From: Campylobacterales bacterium
GTDB taxonomy: Bacteria; Campylobacterota; Campylobacteria; Campylobacterales; Hydrogenimonadaceae
NCBI GenBank assembly: GCA_027065635.1
Contig: JAMONQ010000129.1
Span: 1-8,429 of the forward strand
Direction: 5' to 3'
DNA: 8,429 nucleotides
Numbering within the stretch: position 1 is the stretch's first letter; every line of letters begins with the position of its first letter. Positions 1 through 6,867 of the stretch are shown here, piece by piece. Below the pieces are notes generated by a model. It was given only the letters and a program-made list of their open reading frames with translations. It ran no database searches and had not been told where the DNA came from. The position numbers and the translations under genes were made by a program.

Positions 1-1106
1 TCTATCTTGAAGCCTACCGTATCACGAAAGATAGATTCTATTTGAAAACAGCGGAAGAGACGATCTCCTTCATGTATGAAAAGATGAGCGAAGAGTCGCT
101 CTTTTACAGCGCCAGTGACGCCGACAGCGAGGGGGTGGAGGGAAAATATTTCGTATACGGATACGACGAGGTGTTTCAGGCACTGATCGATAGCGGATTC
201 GACAAAAAGGAGAGTGAGACTATCTGCAAAACTCTCTCCATCACTCCAGAAGGAAATTTCGAAGGAAAAAATATAGTACGTTGCTTCGATCCCACCCGTT
301 ACCCATGGTGGCCGAAAGTAAAAGGGATTCTAAAAAAGATCAGAGCGTCCAGAGAGTATCCGTTCGTTGATAAAAAGGTTATAACATCCTGGAACGCCAT
401 GATGATCAAGGCACTCTTCATGGCGGCAGCGATAGAGGAGAGATACCTCGACAGGGCGAGAGAGAGCTTGACAGGGCTGTTGGAGATGATGCACAAAGAA
501 AATAGACTCTATCACTCCGCCGTCATAGGCACGGAACCGAAGATCGAAGCCTTTTTGGAAGATTATGCCTATCTGTGCGACGCACTGCTTCAGGCATACC
601 AGACTACACTCGATGAAAAGTGGCTCGAAGAAGCGAAAAAGTTCGCCAACATGGCCATAGAGCTCTTCTATGAAGAGGGGAAGTGGTATTTTAGCAGGGG
701 TGAGTTTCCGACCGTCGCCGATATCTCGGATACGAGCTATCCGGCCAGCTCCGCGATCATCTGCAACGTTTTACTTACTCTCGGCTCTTTATATGGGGAA
801 AGCCGCTACACTCATGCAGCATTCAAGAGTCTCGAATACAACTCCATAAAGATCGTCAAGCAGCCGATCTGGCACGCCGCCTTCGTTACCGCCGCACTAC
901 GGTACCTGAAGGAGGATATCGTTATAAAGTCCCTTCCAAACCGCCTTGAAGATGCCAGGGAAGCGGTTTTTAACGCATCGTATCCGTTCATACTGCTAAA
1001 GAGCGAAGCGATACCGGAGTACCTGATTTGCGGCCGCCACAGCTGCTTCGCCTCATGCACCACTACGCAAGAGCTTCAAAAGAGTCTCGAAGAAGCGGTC
1101 CGATAG
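1..1106 (+). CDS. DUF255 / YyaL-type thioredoxin-like protein, C-terminal part (5' truncated)
   Basis: The reading frame is open from base 3, so the gene begins outside the window; a TTG at 42 is internal and not a real start. The visible 367 residues match the C-terminal half of the large DUF255 family (about 650-700 residues; human SPATA20 and Bacillus YyaL are members), which joins an N-terminal thioredoxin-like domain to an alpha/alpha six-barrel like those of glycan-processing enzymes. Seen here are the family signatures DADSEG (residues 39-44 of the visible part), a TSWNAMM segment at about 128-134 (usually TSWNGLM), repeated helical segments, and the closing cysteine motif C-x4-C (343, 348) with one further Cys at 352, before a TTT-x-ELxxxL tail. 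The thioredoxin domain lies upstream and cannot be checked. The substrate of this family is not established. The gene is convergent with nhaA, with 14 bases between the stop codons, so the two are not in one operon. Confidence 0.9.
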   Translation, partial: YLEAYRITKDRFYLKTAEETISFMYEKMSEESLFYSASDADSEGVEGKYFVYGYDEVFQALIDSGFDKKESETICKTLSITPEGNFEGKNIVRCFDPTRYPWWPKVKGILKKIRASREYPFVDKKVITSWNAMMIKALFMAAAIEERYLDRARESLTGLLEMMHKENRLYHSAVIGTEPKIEAFLEDYAYLCDALLQAYQTTLDEKWLEEAKKFANMAIELFYEEGKWYFSRGEFPTVADISDTSYPASSAIICNVLLTLGSLYGESRYTHAAFKSLEYNSIKIVKQPIWHAAFVTAALRYLKEDIVIKSLPNRLEDAREAVFNASYPFILLKSEAIPEYLICGRHSCFASCTTTQELQKSLEEAVR

Positions 1107-1151
1107 AGCGAAAAGGGGAGTTACTTTCGTACCTCTGCGCTCTCTTTTTTT
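1105..1151 (+). terminator. Possible intrinsic terminator of the DUF255 gene
   Basis: The arms AGAGCG (1105-1110) and CGCTCT (1138-1143) can pair, with a possible inner GGGG/CCTC helix that includes a G-U pair. They are followed by a run of seven T (1145-1151). The stem begins inside the DUF255 stop codon and the T-run lies within the end of the convergent nhaA. The loop is long, so this is only a moderate candidate. The minus-strand reading has no T-run, so it would not serve nhaA. Confidence 0.4.
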
Positions 1152-2308
1152 CCGCTCCCTTTCAGGATCAGATACCCTACAACCCCGGAGAGGAACGAAC
1201 CAAGCAATATCGCCAGCTTGTCGGCATACTTGTATACTTCACTGTCGCTAAACGCCAAAGAGTCTACAAAGAGACTCATCGTAAAACCGATACCGGTCAA
1301 AACGGAAACACCGTATAGCTGCCGCCACGTTGCACTATCCGGCAAAGTTGCGAGCTTTAGCTTGATCGCGAGCCAGCTGAAACCGAAGACACCGACCTGC
1401 TTTCCTATAAAGAGACCGAGCATTATGCCCAGAGGAACGGGTCCAAACATCTCATCCAGAGATATACCGCGCAGATCTACCCCGGCATTGACGAACGCGA
1501 ACAGAGGCAAAATCATGAATGCGACCCAATAGTGAAGATCATGCTCCATCTCCTTGGACATGGAGAACTCCTTGCCGTCAGCGCTTCTGGATTTGAGCGG
1601 TATGAAAAAGGCGAGTGCTACACCCGCGAGGGTGGCATGGACACCGGACTTGAGCACACTGACCCATAGTACGGTTCCCACCAGAATGTAGGCGGCTTTT
1701 TTGGCCACACCCATGCGGTTCATGACAAACAGTACTACAAGAGCCGTGGATGCGATTCCGATAGAGAGCATGGAAAGATCGCTGGTATAGAAGATTGCGA
1801 TGATGATTATGGCACCGAGGTCGTCGATGATAGCCAGCGCCATCAAAAATATCTTCAGCGATACCGGCACCCTGTTGCCCAGTAGCGACAAAATCCCCAG
1901 AGCGAAGGCGATATCGGTAGCGGTCGGAATCGCCCATCCGTTCATGGCAAAGGATTCTCCCTTGTTGAAAGCGATGTAGACCAGAGCCGGCACGACCATT
2001 CCTCCAAGAGCGGCGATTCCCGGAAGAGTCGCCTGCCTTACGGAGGATAGATGCCCCTCCATCACTTCACGCTTGACCTCCAGGCCGACAAGAAAGAAGA
2101 AGATCGCCATCAGTCCGTCATTTACCCAAAGAAGCAGCGGTTTCGCGATCTGAAGCGCTCCGAAGCGTATCTCCACAGGTGTATGCAAAAATCCGCTATA
2201 CCACTGAGAAAGCGGACTGTTCTGCAAAATCAGCGCCAATACGGTAACAGCTATTAGCAGCAAACCTGCCGACGACTCCTTTTTTATGAAATTCTCTATA
2301 AAGCTCAT
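1121..2308 (-). CDS. nhaA: Na+/H+ antiporter NhaA
   Basis: This is an inner-membrane antiporter that exports Na+ (or Li+) in exchange for H+, serving pH and sodium homeostasis. I start it at ATG 2308 (395 residues) because GAGAGG lies six bases upstream; an in-frame TTG at 2314 overlaps that ribosome site and is less likely. Numbered from this ATG, the sequence shows GLEVKRE (Glu77, equivalent to the E. coli pH-sensor region), [10 protein letters not shown] with Asp132, and AIIDDLGAI with the transport pair Asp162-Asp163. It also has [16 protein letters not shown], and GLFIGKQVG with Lys303, the counterpart of E. coli Lys300. About a dozen hydrophobic segments fill the protein, and its length is close to the 388 residues of E. 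coli NhaA. All key residues of the fold are present, so it should be functional. It has its own candidate promoter and is not obviously tied to the upstream EAL-HDOD gene (135 bases apart). Confidence 0.97.
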   Translation of the reverse strand: MSFIENFIKKESSAGLLLIAVTVLALILQNSPLSQWYSGFLHTPVEIRFGALQIAKPLLLWVNDGLMAIFFFLVGLEVKREVMEGHLSSVRQATLPGIAALGGMVVPALVYIAFNKGESFAMNGWAIPTATDIAFALGILSLLGNRVPVSLKIFLMALAIIDDLGAIIIIAIFYTSDLSMLSIGIASTALVVLFVMNRMGVAKKAAYILVGTVLWVSVLKSGVHATLAGVALAFFIPLKSRSADGKEFSMSKEMEHDLHYWVAFMILPLFAFVNAGVDLRGISLDEMFGPVPLGIMLGLFIGKQVGVFGFSWLAIKLKLATLPDSATWRQLYGVSVLTGIGFTMSLFVDSLAFSDSEVYKYADKLAILLGSFLSGVVGYLILKGSGKKESAEVRK

Positions 2309-2343
2309 TTTCAACCTCTCGTTAGCTTGTTTGAATCAGGGGC

Positions 2344-2371
2344 ATTATATCTTTTCGCACACTATCCAAAA
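2344..2371 (-). promoter_or_regulatory. Candidate nhaA promoter
   Basis: A consensus TATAAT lies at 2349-2344 on the minus strand, 35 bases before the nhaA ATG. The expected start of transcription is near 2337, giving a leader of about 30 bases. The best -35 candidate, TTTTGG at 2371-2366 with a 16-base spacer, is poor; weak -35 boxes are normal for Campylobacterota promoters. Confidence 0.5.
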
Positions 2372-2377
2372 CCTCTG

Positions 2378-2391
2378 ATTACAAAAGTAAT
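2378..2391. repeat. Small dyad ATTAC-AAAA-GTAAT upstream of nhaA
   Basis: This is a perfect 5-bp inverted repeat with a 4-base centre, just upstream of the -35 region of the candidate nhaA promoter. It could be a regulator site or a small hairpin at the end of the EAL-HDOD transcript. It is short enough to occur by chance. Confidence 0.35.
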
Positions 2392-2430
2392 GACACCGCT
2401 TCAACTTCACCACAGAAATCATGTGTCATT
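2389..2430. repeat. 8-bp inverted repeat AATGACAC / GTGTCATT between the EAL-HDOD gene and nhaA
   Basis: The arms at 2389-2396 and 2423-2430 are perfect reverse complements, separated by 26 bases. The left arm overlaps the ATTAC-AAAA-GTAAT dyad. The pair begins 14 bases after the EAL-HDOD stop. No U-tract follows, so it is not a standard intrinsic terminator. It could form a stem with a large loop in the 3' untranslated region, or be a pair of protein half-sites. Confidence 0.35.
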
Positions 2431-2443
2431 TTGGATTCAAAGG

Positions 2444-3670
2444 TCAAAAACTCTCTACGACGGAGTTTTCGAGCTCTTTTGGATCTATTCCGATCATCCC
2501 GGCTATTTCGATACTCCCTTTTATATCGCCATTTTCAACCATTTTTGAAATCTCGAGATATTTTCCGAAAAATCCGTCGCCGTTTAAAAGAGCCGCTTTT
2601 ATCGATACGTCAACGGCAATCTTGCGCAACAACTCCTCCATACGGATGCCAAAAAGCGTATCCGCAAGAGAGAGCATACCCAAAAAAGCGGCCATATCCT
2701 CCTCTCTCGGAGTAGATCCGTGCAGTCTGGCAATCTTGCGCAAGAGCCTCGAGCGAAATGCCGCCAAAGACGCGAGCGGTGAACTCTCGATCTCGCCGGC
2801 GTCACTGTTTGCATAAGAGAGCAGGTAGGTCCATCTAACCAGCTCCCGTCTTCCCAGCATCGTAACCGCTTGTACTATAGACTCTATCGGCCTGTGGAAA
2901 GAGAAGTGTGCGGAGTTTAAAAACTGCAACAATTGCAAAGACAGATCAGGAGCCCTCTCGAAAGCCGAAGCGATCTCTCTGGGACCGCTCTCTTCGTCGT
3001 TTAGAAGTGTAGTCAGCTCGAGCAGTACACCCTTGCCGGGATCGAGAGATCTTCTCGAGCTGATCTGCGGCTTCGCGAAAAAGTACCCCTGAAAGAGTGA
3101 ACAGCCGACATCCGTATATCGATGATACTCCTCTCTCGTCTCTACCTTCTCGGCGAGAAGGAGCAGATCCGGATAGTGCCGCTTCAACTCGTCCGTCGCT
3201 TTTTTCACCTGCTCTATACTATTCTCTCTTATATCGATCTTTACAATATCCATATACGGAAGAAGAGCGCCGTACATTTTGAAAAAGGTTTCATCAAGCA
3301 CCGCATCGTCAAGCGCGAACCTGTATCCAGCCCTTTCAAGCTCCCCCACTCTCTTGCACAAGGTATCGTCTACTTCGACACTTTCGAGTATCTCTATTAC
3401 AAATCTATCCTTTGGAAGCATCATGATGAAGTCGCTGAGGATAAAGGCTTTATCGGCATTTATAAAAGCGACCCTATCGCCGACCAGTCTCTCCATCCCG
3501 AACTGGTTCAGAGTATTTACCGCAACTCTGCTCGTCGCGTAAAAATCGTCCGATACGCTTGCGCCGCTGCCAGATGAAGTGCCGGAGAAATCCCTGAACA
3601 GAAGCTCGTAGGCATATAATCTCTTCGAAGCCGTAACTATGGGCTGTCTCGCTATAAAAATTGAGTTCAT
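2444..3670 (-). CDS. EAL-HDOD (YuxH/CdgJ-type) signalling protein
   Basis: This 408-residue protein has an N-terminal EAL-type domain (about 1-205) and a C-terminal HDOD domain (about 210-400). EAL domains hydrolyse cyclic di-GMP; HDOD domains are HD-related non-enzymatic modules in signalling proteins. In the EAL part I see YELLFRD (Glu22), FINAD (Asn71), EILES (Glu93), ALDDA (Asp121, Asp122), VKID (Lys144), AEKVE (Glu174, Glu177) and QGYFFAKP (Gln194). By hand alignment all the metal and catalytic positions of active EAL enzymes are therefore kept, but loop 6 (usually DDFGTG) reads DDAVLD, and EAL itself is ELL. HDOD hallmarks are LLQFLNSAHF (248-257), RPIESIVQAVTMLG and a following helical region. 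There is no membrane segment, so it is cytoplasmic. The start ATG 3670 lacks a clear ribosome site; TATGAT a few bases upstream could be a -10 with a very short leader. Activity cannot be decided from sequence, and motility or biofilm roles are only inference from relatives. Confidence 0.9.
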   Translation of the reverse strand: MNSIFIARQPIVTASKRLYAYELLFRDFSGTSSGSGASVSDDFYATSRVAVNTLNQFGMERLVGDRVAFINADKAFILSDFIMMLPKDRFVIEILESVEVDDTLCKRVGELERAGYRFALDDAVLDETFFKMYGALLPYMDIVKIDIRENSIEQVKKATDELKRHYPDLLLLAEKVETREEYHRYTDVGCSLFQGYFFAKPQISSRRSLDPGKGVLLELTTLLNDEESGPREIASAFERAPDLSLQLLQFLNSAHFSFHRPIESIVQAVTMLGRRELVRWTYLLSYANSDAGEIESSPLASLAAFRSRLLRKIARLHGSTPREEDMAAFLGMLSLADTLFGIRMEELLRKIAVDVSIKAALLNGDGFFGKYLEISKMVENGDIKGSIEIAGMIGIDPKELENSVVESF

Positions 3671-3718
3671 AAACAGATTTTATCATAAAGAAATTAAAAG
3701 TATGGCATCGAATCTCGT

Positions 3719-3753
3719 CCGCTCGCCTCTTTCCGAAAAATCAGAAAGAGCGG
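3719..3753. repeat. Compound inverted repeat at the 3' end of the glycosylase gene
   Basis: CCGCTC (3719-3724) pairs with GAGCGG (3748-3753), and CTCTTTC (3727-3733) pairs with GAAAGAG (3744-3750); the two pairings overlap and compete. The structure spans the glycosylase stop codon. There is no T-run on either side, so it is not a classical terminator, but it could stabilise or process the 3' end of the glycosylase message ahead of the EAL-HDOD gene. Confidence 0.4.
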
Positions 3754-4262
3754 ATCTGGGATTCGTCAAACCCGGGAAGTTTCAAAAAGATCTCCCTCCA
3801 GATCCTTCTCTTCTCTTCAAAAGGCATAGCGGCATATGCGGGAGATGGAGAGGGTAGAAGAAAGAGCGGCAGGTTAGTTACACTCTTGTAGTGTCTGTTG
3901 TATAGCGTATAAGCCTTTTTTCCGGTAAAGAGGATTGATTCGATATTGGGATAGTTTTTCAGAAGTGCCGGTATGTCGTTTGGCCTGCATGCCTGAAGAT
4001 TCGTATCGGAGGAGTTGCTGCGCTCACACTCGGCTATTACGTCCCACAAAGCGATTCCGGTGCGCTTCAAAAGCTCTATTCTCTCCTCTTTGCTGCCTGC
4101 CGGCATATCAAAAAGCATAGAGAGTATAGGCCAGAACTGATTTCGCGGATGGGCATAATAAAATGAGTCGTCAAACGATTTTATACTTGGGAAAGAGCCC
4201 AGAATAAGGGTCTTGGAGTCGTTTTCCACTATGGGATCGAAAGGGTGGATAGATCTTTTCAC
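3741..4262 (-). CDS. Hypoxanthine-DNA (deoxyinosine) glycosylase, UDG superfamily family 6 type
   Basis: The protein is predicted to remove hypoxanthine, the product of adenine deamination, from DNA, starting base-excision repair in the cytoplasm. I start it at GTG 4262 (173 residues), giving the MKRSIHPFDPIV opening usual for the family. The longer frame from an ATG at 4367 would translate the 3' end of dnaK and its terminator, so it is rejected. Signatures seen are LILGSFPSIKS (19-29), YYAHPRNQFW (35-44) carrying the Asn proposed as catalytic in family 6, GIALWDVIAECERSNSSD (69-86), LFTGKKA (111-117) and LPSPSPAYA (136-144), which matches the UDG-superfamily leucine-loop region. Length fits the family (about 160-180). 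No good ribosome site precedes the GTG; the upstream sequence is the pyrimidine-rich tail of the dnaK terminator. Expression may depend on read-through from dnaK or an undetected promoter. Related mismatch-uracil glycosylases are the main alternative. Confidence 0.85.
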   Translation of the reverse strand: MKRSIHPFDPIVENDSKTLILGSFPSIKSFDDSFYYAHPRNQFWPILSMLFDMPAGSKEERIELLKRTGIALWDVIAECERSNSSDTNLQACRPNDIPALLKNYPNIESILFTGKKAYTLYNRHYKSVTNLPLFLLPSPSPAYAAMPFEEKRRIWREIFLKLPGFDESQIRSF

Positions 4263-4280
4263 AATAAAAGAAAGAGTTTC

Positions 4281-4317
4281 AAAAAAGGAGGCGGGAGTCC
4301 AACACTCCCGCTCCTCT
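4281..4317 (-). terminator. Intrinsic terminator of the hrcA-grpE-dnaK operon
   Basis: Immediately after the dnaK TAA the minus strand reads GGAGCGGGAGT, a GTTGG loop, ACTCCCGCCTCC, then six T. The stem is long and GC-rich with a single bulged base, and the flanking A and T runs can extend it. This is the clearest intrinsic terminator in the window and marks the end of the chaperone operon. Confidence 0.9.
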
Positions 4318-6201
4318 TTACTCGACTTCGGCGTCGATAACGTCGTCGTCACCGCCTTTTTTTGCACCGCCTGATTGCGGCTGCTCTCCGCCTTGCTCTT
4401 TTTTGTACATAGCTTCGGCGAGTTTGTGACTCACTTCTGTCAGAGCCTTCACCTTCTCCTCGATCTGCTCCTTGGTGACATCCTCGTTTTTGAGTGTCTC
4501 TTTAAGAGCATCGAGAGCCGCCTGGACCTTCTCTTTTTCACCGGCTTCGAGATTGTCGCCGACTTCACCGAGACTCTTTTCAGTCTGATAGACCAGTGCA
4601 TCTGCCTGGTTCCTGGTCTCGATAAGTTCTTTACGCTTTCTATCCTCCTCTTTGTGAGCCTCGGCGTCTCTGACCATCTTTTCGATCTCCTCTTCGCTCA
4701 ATCCCGAAGAGCCGGTGATCTTGATCTCCTGAGATTTACCGGTCGCCTTGTCCTTGGCGCTTACTGTAAGGATACCGTTCGCGTCGATATCGAAAGTCAC
4801 CTCGATCTGAGGCACACCGCGAGGAGCCGGCGGGATTCCAGTCAGCTCGAACTGTCCGAGCGACTTGTTGTCTTTCGCCATTTCGCGCTCGCCCTGTACG
4901 ACATGGATCGTAACTGCGGGCTGGTTATCCTCCGCTGTGGAGAAGACTTGCGACTTCTTGACCGGAATCGTGGTACCCTTCTCGATGATTTTTGTAGTTA
5001 CGCCGCCCAGAGTCTCGATACCGAGGCTAAGAGGCGTTACATCAAGAAGGAGTACATCTTTTACGTCTCCTTTCAATATACCGCCCTGAATCGCGGCACC
5101 GATAGCCACCACTTCGTCAGGGTTCACAGACTTGTTCAACTCTTTTCCGAAGAAGTTCTTGACCTTCTCCTGTACCAGCGGTATACGAGTGGAACCGCCG
5201 ACCATGACTACCTCTTTGATCTCGCCCTTGCTCAGACCGGAATCTTTGAGAACCTCTTCAATCTTTGTGATTGTAGAGTCGATGAGATCTACTATCAGGC
5301 TCTCGAATTTCGCTCGGTTGATCTTCATCACAAGGTGCTTCGGTCCGCTAGCGTCAGCTGTGATAAAGGGCAGGTTGATCTCTGTCTCCTGTGCGGCAGA
5401 AAGCTCTTTTTTGGCATTTTCAGCAGCCTCTTTCAGACGCTGCAGAGCCATGACGTCCGCTTTTAGATCGATACCGTTCTCTTTCTTGAACTCTTCGGCT
5501 ATATAGTCGATGAGTCTGTTGTCGAAGTCGTCTCCTCCAAGGAACGCGTCACCGCCGGTCGCCAAAACCTCTACGACGTTGTCGCCGGTTTCGAGGATGG
5601 TAACGTCGAAGGTTCCCCCTCCAAGGTCGTATACACAGATCTTCTCGGCCTCTTTCTTGTCGAGTCCGTAGGCAAGCGCCGCAGCGGTAGGCTCGTTTAT
5701 GATTCTCAATACGTTGAGGCCCGCAATAGTACCCGCCTCCTTCGTAGCTTTTCGCTGAGAGTCGTTGAAGTATGCGGGAACGGTGATAACCGCTTCCGTA
5801 ACCTCTTCTCCGAGGTAGGCTTCGGCATCCTCTTTGAGTTTCATAAGGATCTTTGCGGAAATCTCCTGCGGAGTATATGTCTTTCCGTCTACCTCGACCG
5901 CGCAGGCGCCGTTTTTATCCACTACATGGTAGGGAAGTCGCTTTTTGGCTTCGGCGGCCTTCTCTTCGTTACACATCAAGCCCATGATTCGTTTTACGGA
6001 GTAGATCGTCTTCTCCGGGTTGGTCACCATCTGACGCTTCGCCGGATCTCCGACCAGAATTTCACCCTTTTCCGTAAACGCCACAACGGACGGAGTTGTG
6101 TTCTTTCCCTCCTTGTTGGCTATGATTTTACCTTCGCCCCCTTCAAATACAGCCATCGCCGAGTTTGTGGTTCCGAGGTCTATTCCTATAACTTTTCCCA
6201 T
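4318..6201 (-). CDS. dnaK: Molecular chaperone DnaK (Hsp70)
   Basis: DnaK is an ATP-driven cytoplasmic chaperone that binds exposed hydrophobic peptides and works with GrpE and a DnaJ partner (none in the window). I start at ATG 6201 (627 residues) because AGGAG lies five bases upstream; an in-frame TTG at 6216 precedes that ribosome site. The nucleotide-binding domain (about 1-380) shows [10 protein letters not shown] (5-14), [17 protein letters not shown] (141-157), [12 protein letters not shown] (168-179), [10 protein letters not shown] (191-200) and [11 protein letters not shown] (331-341). The interdomain linker [12 protein letters not shown] is at 382-393, followed by the substrate-binding beta domain, the helical lid from about 500, and the conserved acidic tail [10 protein letters not shown]. 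The length is close to the 638 residues of E. coli DnaK and nothing is missing. It is the last gene of the operon: 90 bases after grpE, with a candidate private promoter and HAIR-like operator in that gap and a strong terminator after it. Confidence 0.99.
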   Translation of the reverse strand: MGKVIGIDLGTTNSAMAVFEGGEGKIIANKEGKNTTPSVVAFTEKGEILVGDPAKRQMVTNPEKTIYSVKRIMGLMCNEEKAAEAKKRLPYHVVDKNGACAVEVDGKTYTPQEISAKILMKLKEDAEAYLGEEVTEAVITVPAYFNDSQRKATKEAGTIAGLNVLRIINEPTAAALAYGLDKKEAEKICVYDLGGGTFDVTILETGDNVVEVLATGGDAFLGGDDFDNRLIDYIAEEFKKENGIDLKADVMALQRLKEAAENAKKELSAAQETEINLPFITADASGPKHLVMKINRAKFESLIVDLIDSTITKIEEVLKDSGLSKGEIKEVVMVGGSTRIPLVQEKVKNFFGKELNKSVNPDEVVAIGAAIQGGILKGDVKDVLLLDVTPLSLGIETLGGVTTKIIEKGTTIPVKKSQVFSTAEDNQPAVTIHVVQGEREMAKDNKSLGQFELTGIPPAPRGVPQIEVTFDIDANGILTVSAKDKATGKSQEIKITGSSGLSEEEIEKMVRDAEAHKEEDRKRKELIETRNQADALVYQTEKSLGEVGDNLEAGEKEKVQAALDALKETLKNEDVTKEQIEEKVKALTEVSHKLAEAMYKKEQGGEQPQSGGAKKGGDDDVIDAEVE

Positions 6202-6236
6202 CTTTTCTCCTTCCAAATAAATTGGTTTATATTTTT

Positions 6237-6257
6237 GTTGAGTCTATTATACTCAAC
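6237..6257 (-). promoter_or_regulatory. HAIR-like operator over a candidate internal dnaK promoter
   Basis: A perfect inverted repeat, GTTGAGT-N7-ACTCAAC, lies 35 bases before the dnaK ATG. The HspR-associated inverted repeat (HAIR) consensus is CTTGAGT-N7-ACTCAAG, so 12 of 14 arm positions and the exact 7-base spacing agree; only the outermost base pair differs, and it differs symmetrically. On the minus strand the arm and centre together spell TATAAT (6251-6246), which would start transcription near 6239 with a leader of about 38 bases. No good -35 is visible. The combination reads as a dnaK promoter whose -10 is covered by an HspR-type repressor. It lacks a U-tract on the dnaK strand, so it is not a terminator there. 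Confidence 0.65.
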
Positions 6258-6272
6258 TTTTTGCGATATTTG

Positions 6273-6288
6273 TGCTACCTAAGTAGCA
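6273..6288 (-). repeat. Hairpin TGCTAC-TTAG-GTAGCA just after grpE
   Basis: This perfect 6-bp stem with a 4-base loop begins three bases after the grpE stop. No T-run follows, so it should not terminate transcription. It may protect the 3' end of a processed hrcA-grpE message or be a cleavage boundary between grpE and dnaK messages, which need different amounts of protein. The function is inferred. Confidence 0.45.
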
Positions 6289-6291
6289 TAA

Positions 6292-6864
6292 CTACTTGGC
6301 TACACTCACCATAGCCGGTCTTAGGAGCCGCTCTTTATATGTGTACCCTTTTTGAAGCACCTGAACGATCTGTCCGCTCTCGTGCTCATCACTCTCCACC
6401 TGCATCACAGCTTCGTGGAAGTTGGGGTTGAAGCCCTGCTCCATCTCCACAGCCTTTATATGGTGTTTTTCAAATATCTTGACAAACTGATCCAGTGTCA
6501 ACTGAACCCCTTCACGCAGCTTTTGAAGATGCTCGTCGGCTCCCTCTTCCGGGGTAGGTATCGAAGCGAGCGCCAGTTCGAGCGAATCCATAACCGGAAG
6601 CAGGTCTCTTGCAAACTGCTCCTGGGCGTAAGCTACGCTCTTGTCCTTCTCACGCTCCATCCTCTTTTTGATATTTTCGAACTCCGCATGCATTCTCAAA
6701 TATCTGTCTTCGCACGCTTTGAGCTCCTCTTCACATCTTTTCAGATCACTCTCCTCTTCCGCAGTTTCATCAGACTCTTTGGTTTCGGAAGCCTCCTCCT
6801 CTTCTTTGGCTACCTCACTCTTTATCTCTTCATCTCTCTCTCTTTTATGCTCTTTGCCGGACAT
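6292..6864 (-). CDS. grpE: Nucleotide exchange factor GrpE
   Basis: GrpE is the dimeric co-chaperone that releases ADP from DnaK. The 190-residue protein has a highly charged, Glu/Lys-rich N-terminus (about 1-45) leading into a long coiled-coil helix (about 45-90). The canonical core follows: RDLLPVMDSLELAL (86-99), GFNPNFHEAVMQV (144-156), and the beta-domain end QKGYTYKERLLRPAMVSVAK (171-190), which is the family hallmark. The start at ATG 6864 is set by AAGGAGG, which lies inside the last codons of hrcA. Only three bases separate the hrcA TGA from this ATG, so the two are tightly coupled in translation. Regulation should follow the hrcA promoter. The length is usual for Campylobacterota GrpE. 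Confidence 0.97.
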   Translation of the reverse strand: MSGKEHKRERDEEIKSEVAKEEEEASETKESDETAEEESDLKRCEEELKACEDRYLRMHAEFENIKKRMEREKDKSVAYAQEQFARDLLPVMDSLELALASIPTPEEGADEHLQKLREGVQLTLDQFVKIFEKHHIKAVEMEQGFNPNFHEAVMQVESDEHESGQIVQVLQKGYTYKERLLRPAMVSVAK

Positions 6865-6867
6865 ATC

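Noticed and set aside
4375..5466. A 363-codon open frame on the plus strand opposite dnaK.
   Set aside because: It is antisense to the perfectly conserved dnaK, has no recognisable domain, and long antisense frames opposite dnaK are a common codon-bias artefact.
6202..6216. An upstream TTG start for dnaK, and likewise TTG 2314 for nhaA.
   Set aside because: In both cases the ribosome site lies at or after the TTG and is correctly spaced for the downstream ATG (6201 and 2308).
6212..6224. A CCAA/TTGG mini-dyad near the dnaK ribosome site.
   Set aside because: Only four paired bases in an AT-rich leader; no better than chance.
6237..6257. The GTTGAGT/ACTCAAC dyad read as a terminator on the plus strand, where five T follow.
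   Set aside because: No plus-strand gene ends nearby; the HAIR spacing and embedded -10 on the minus strand explain it better.
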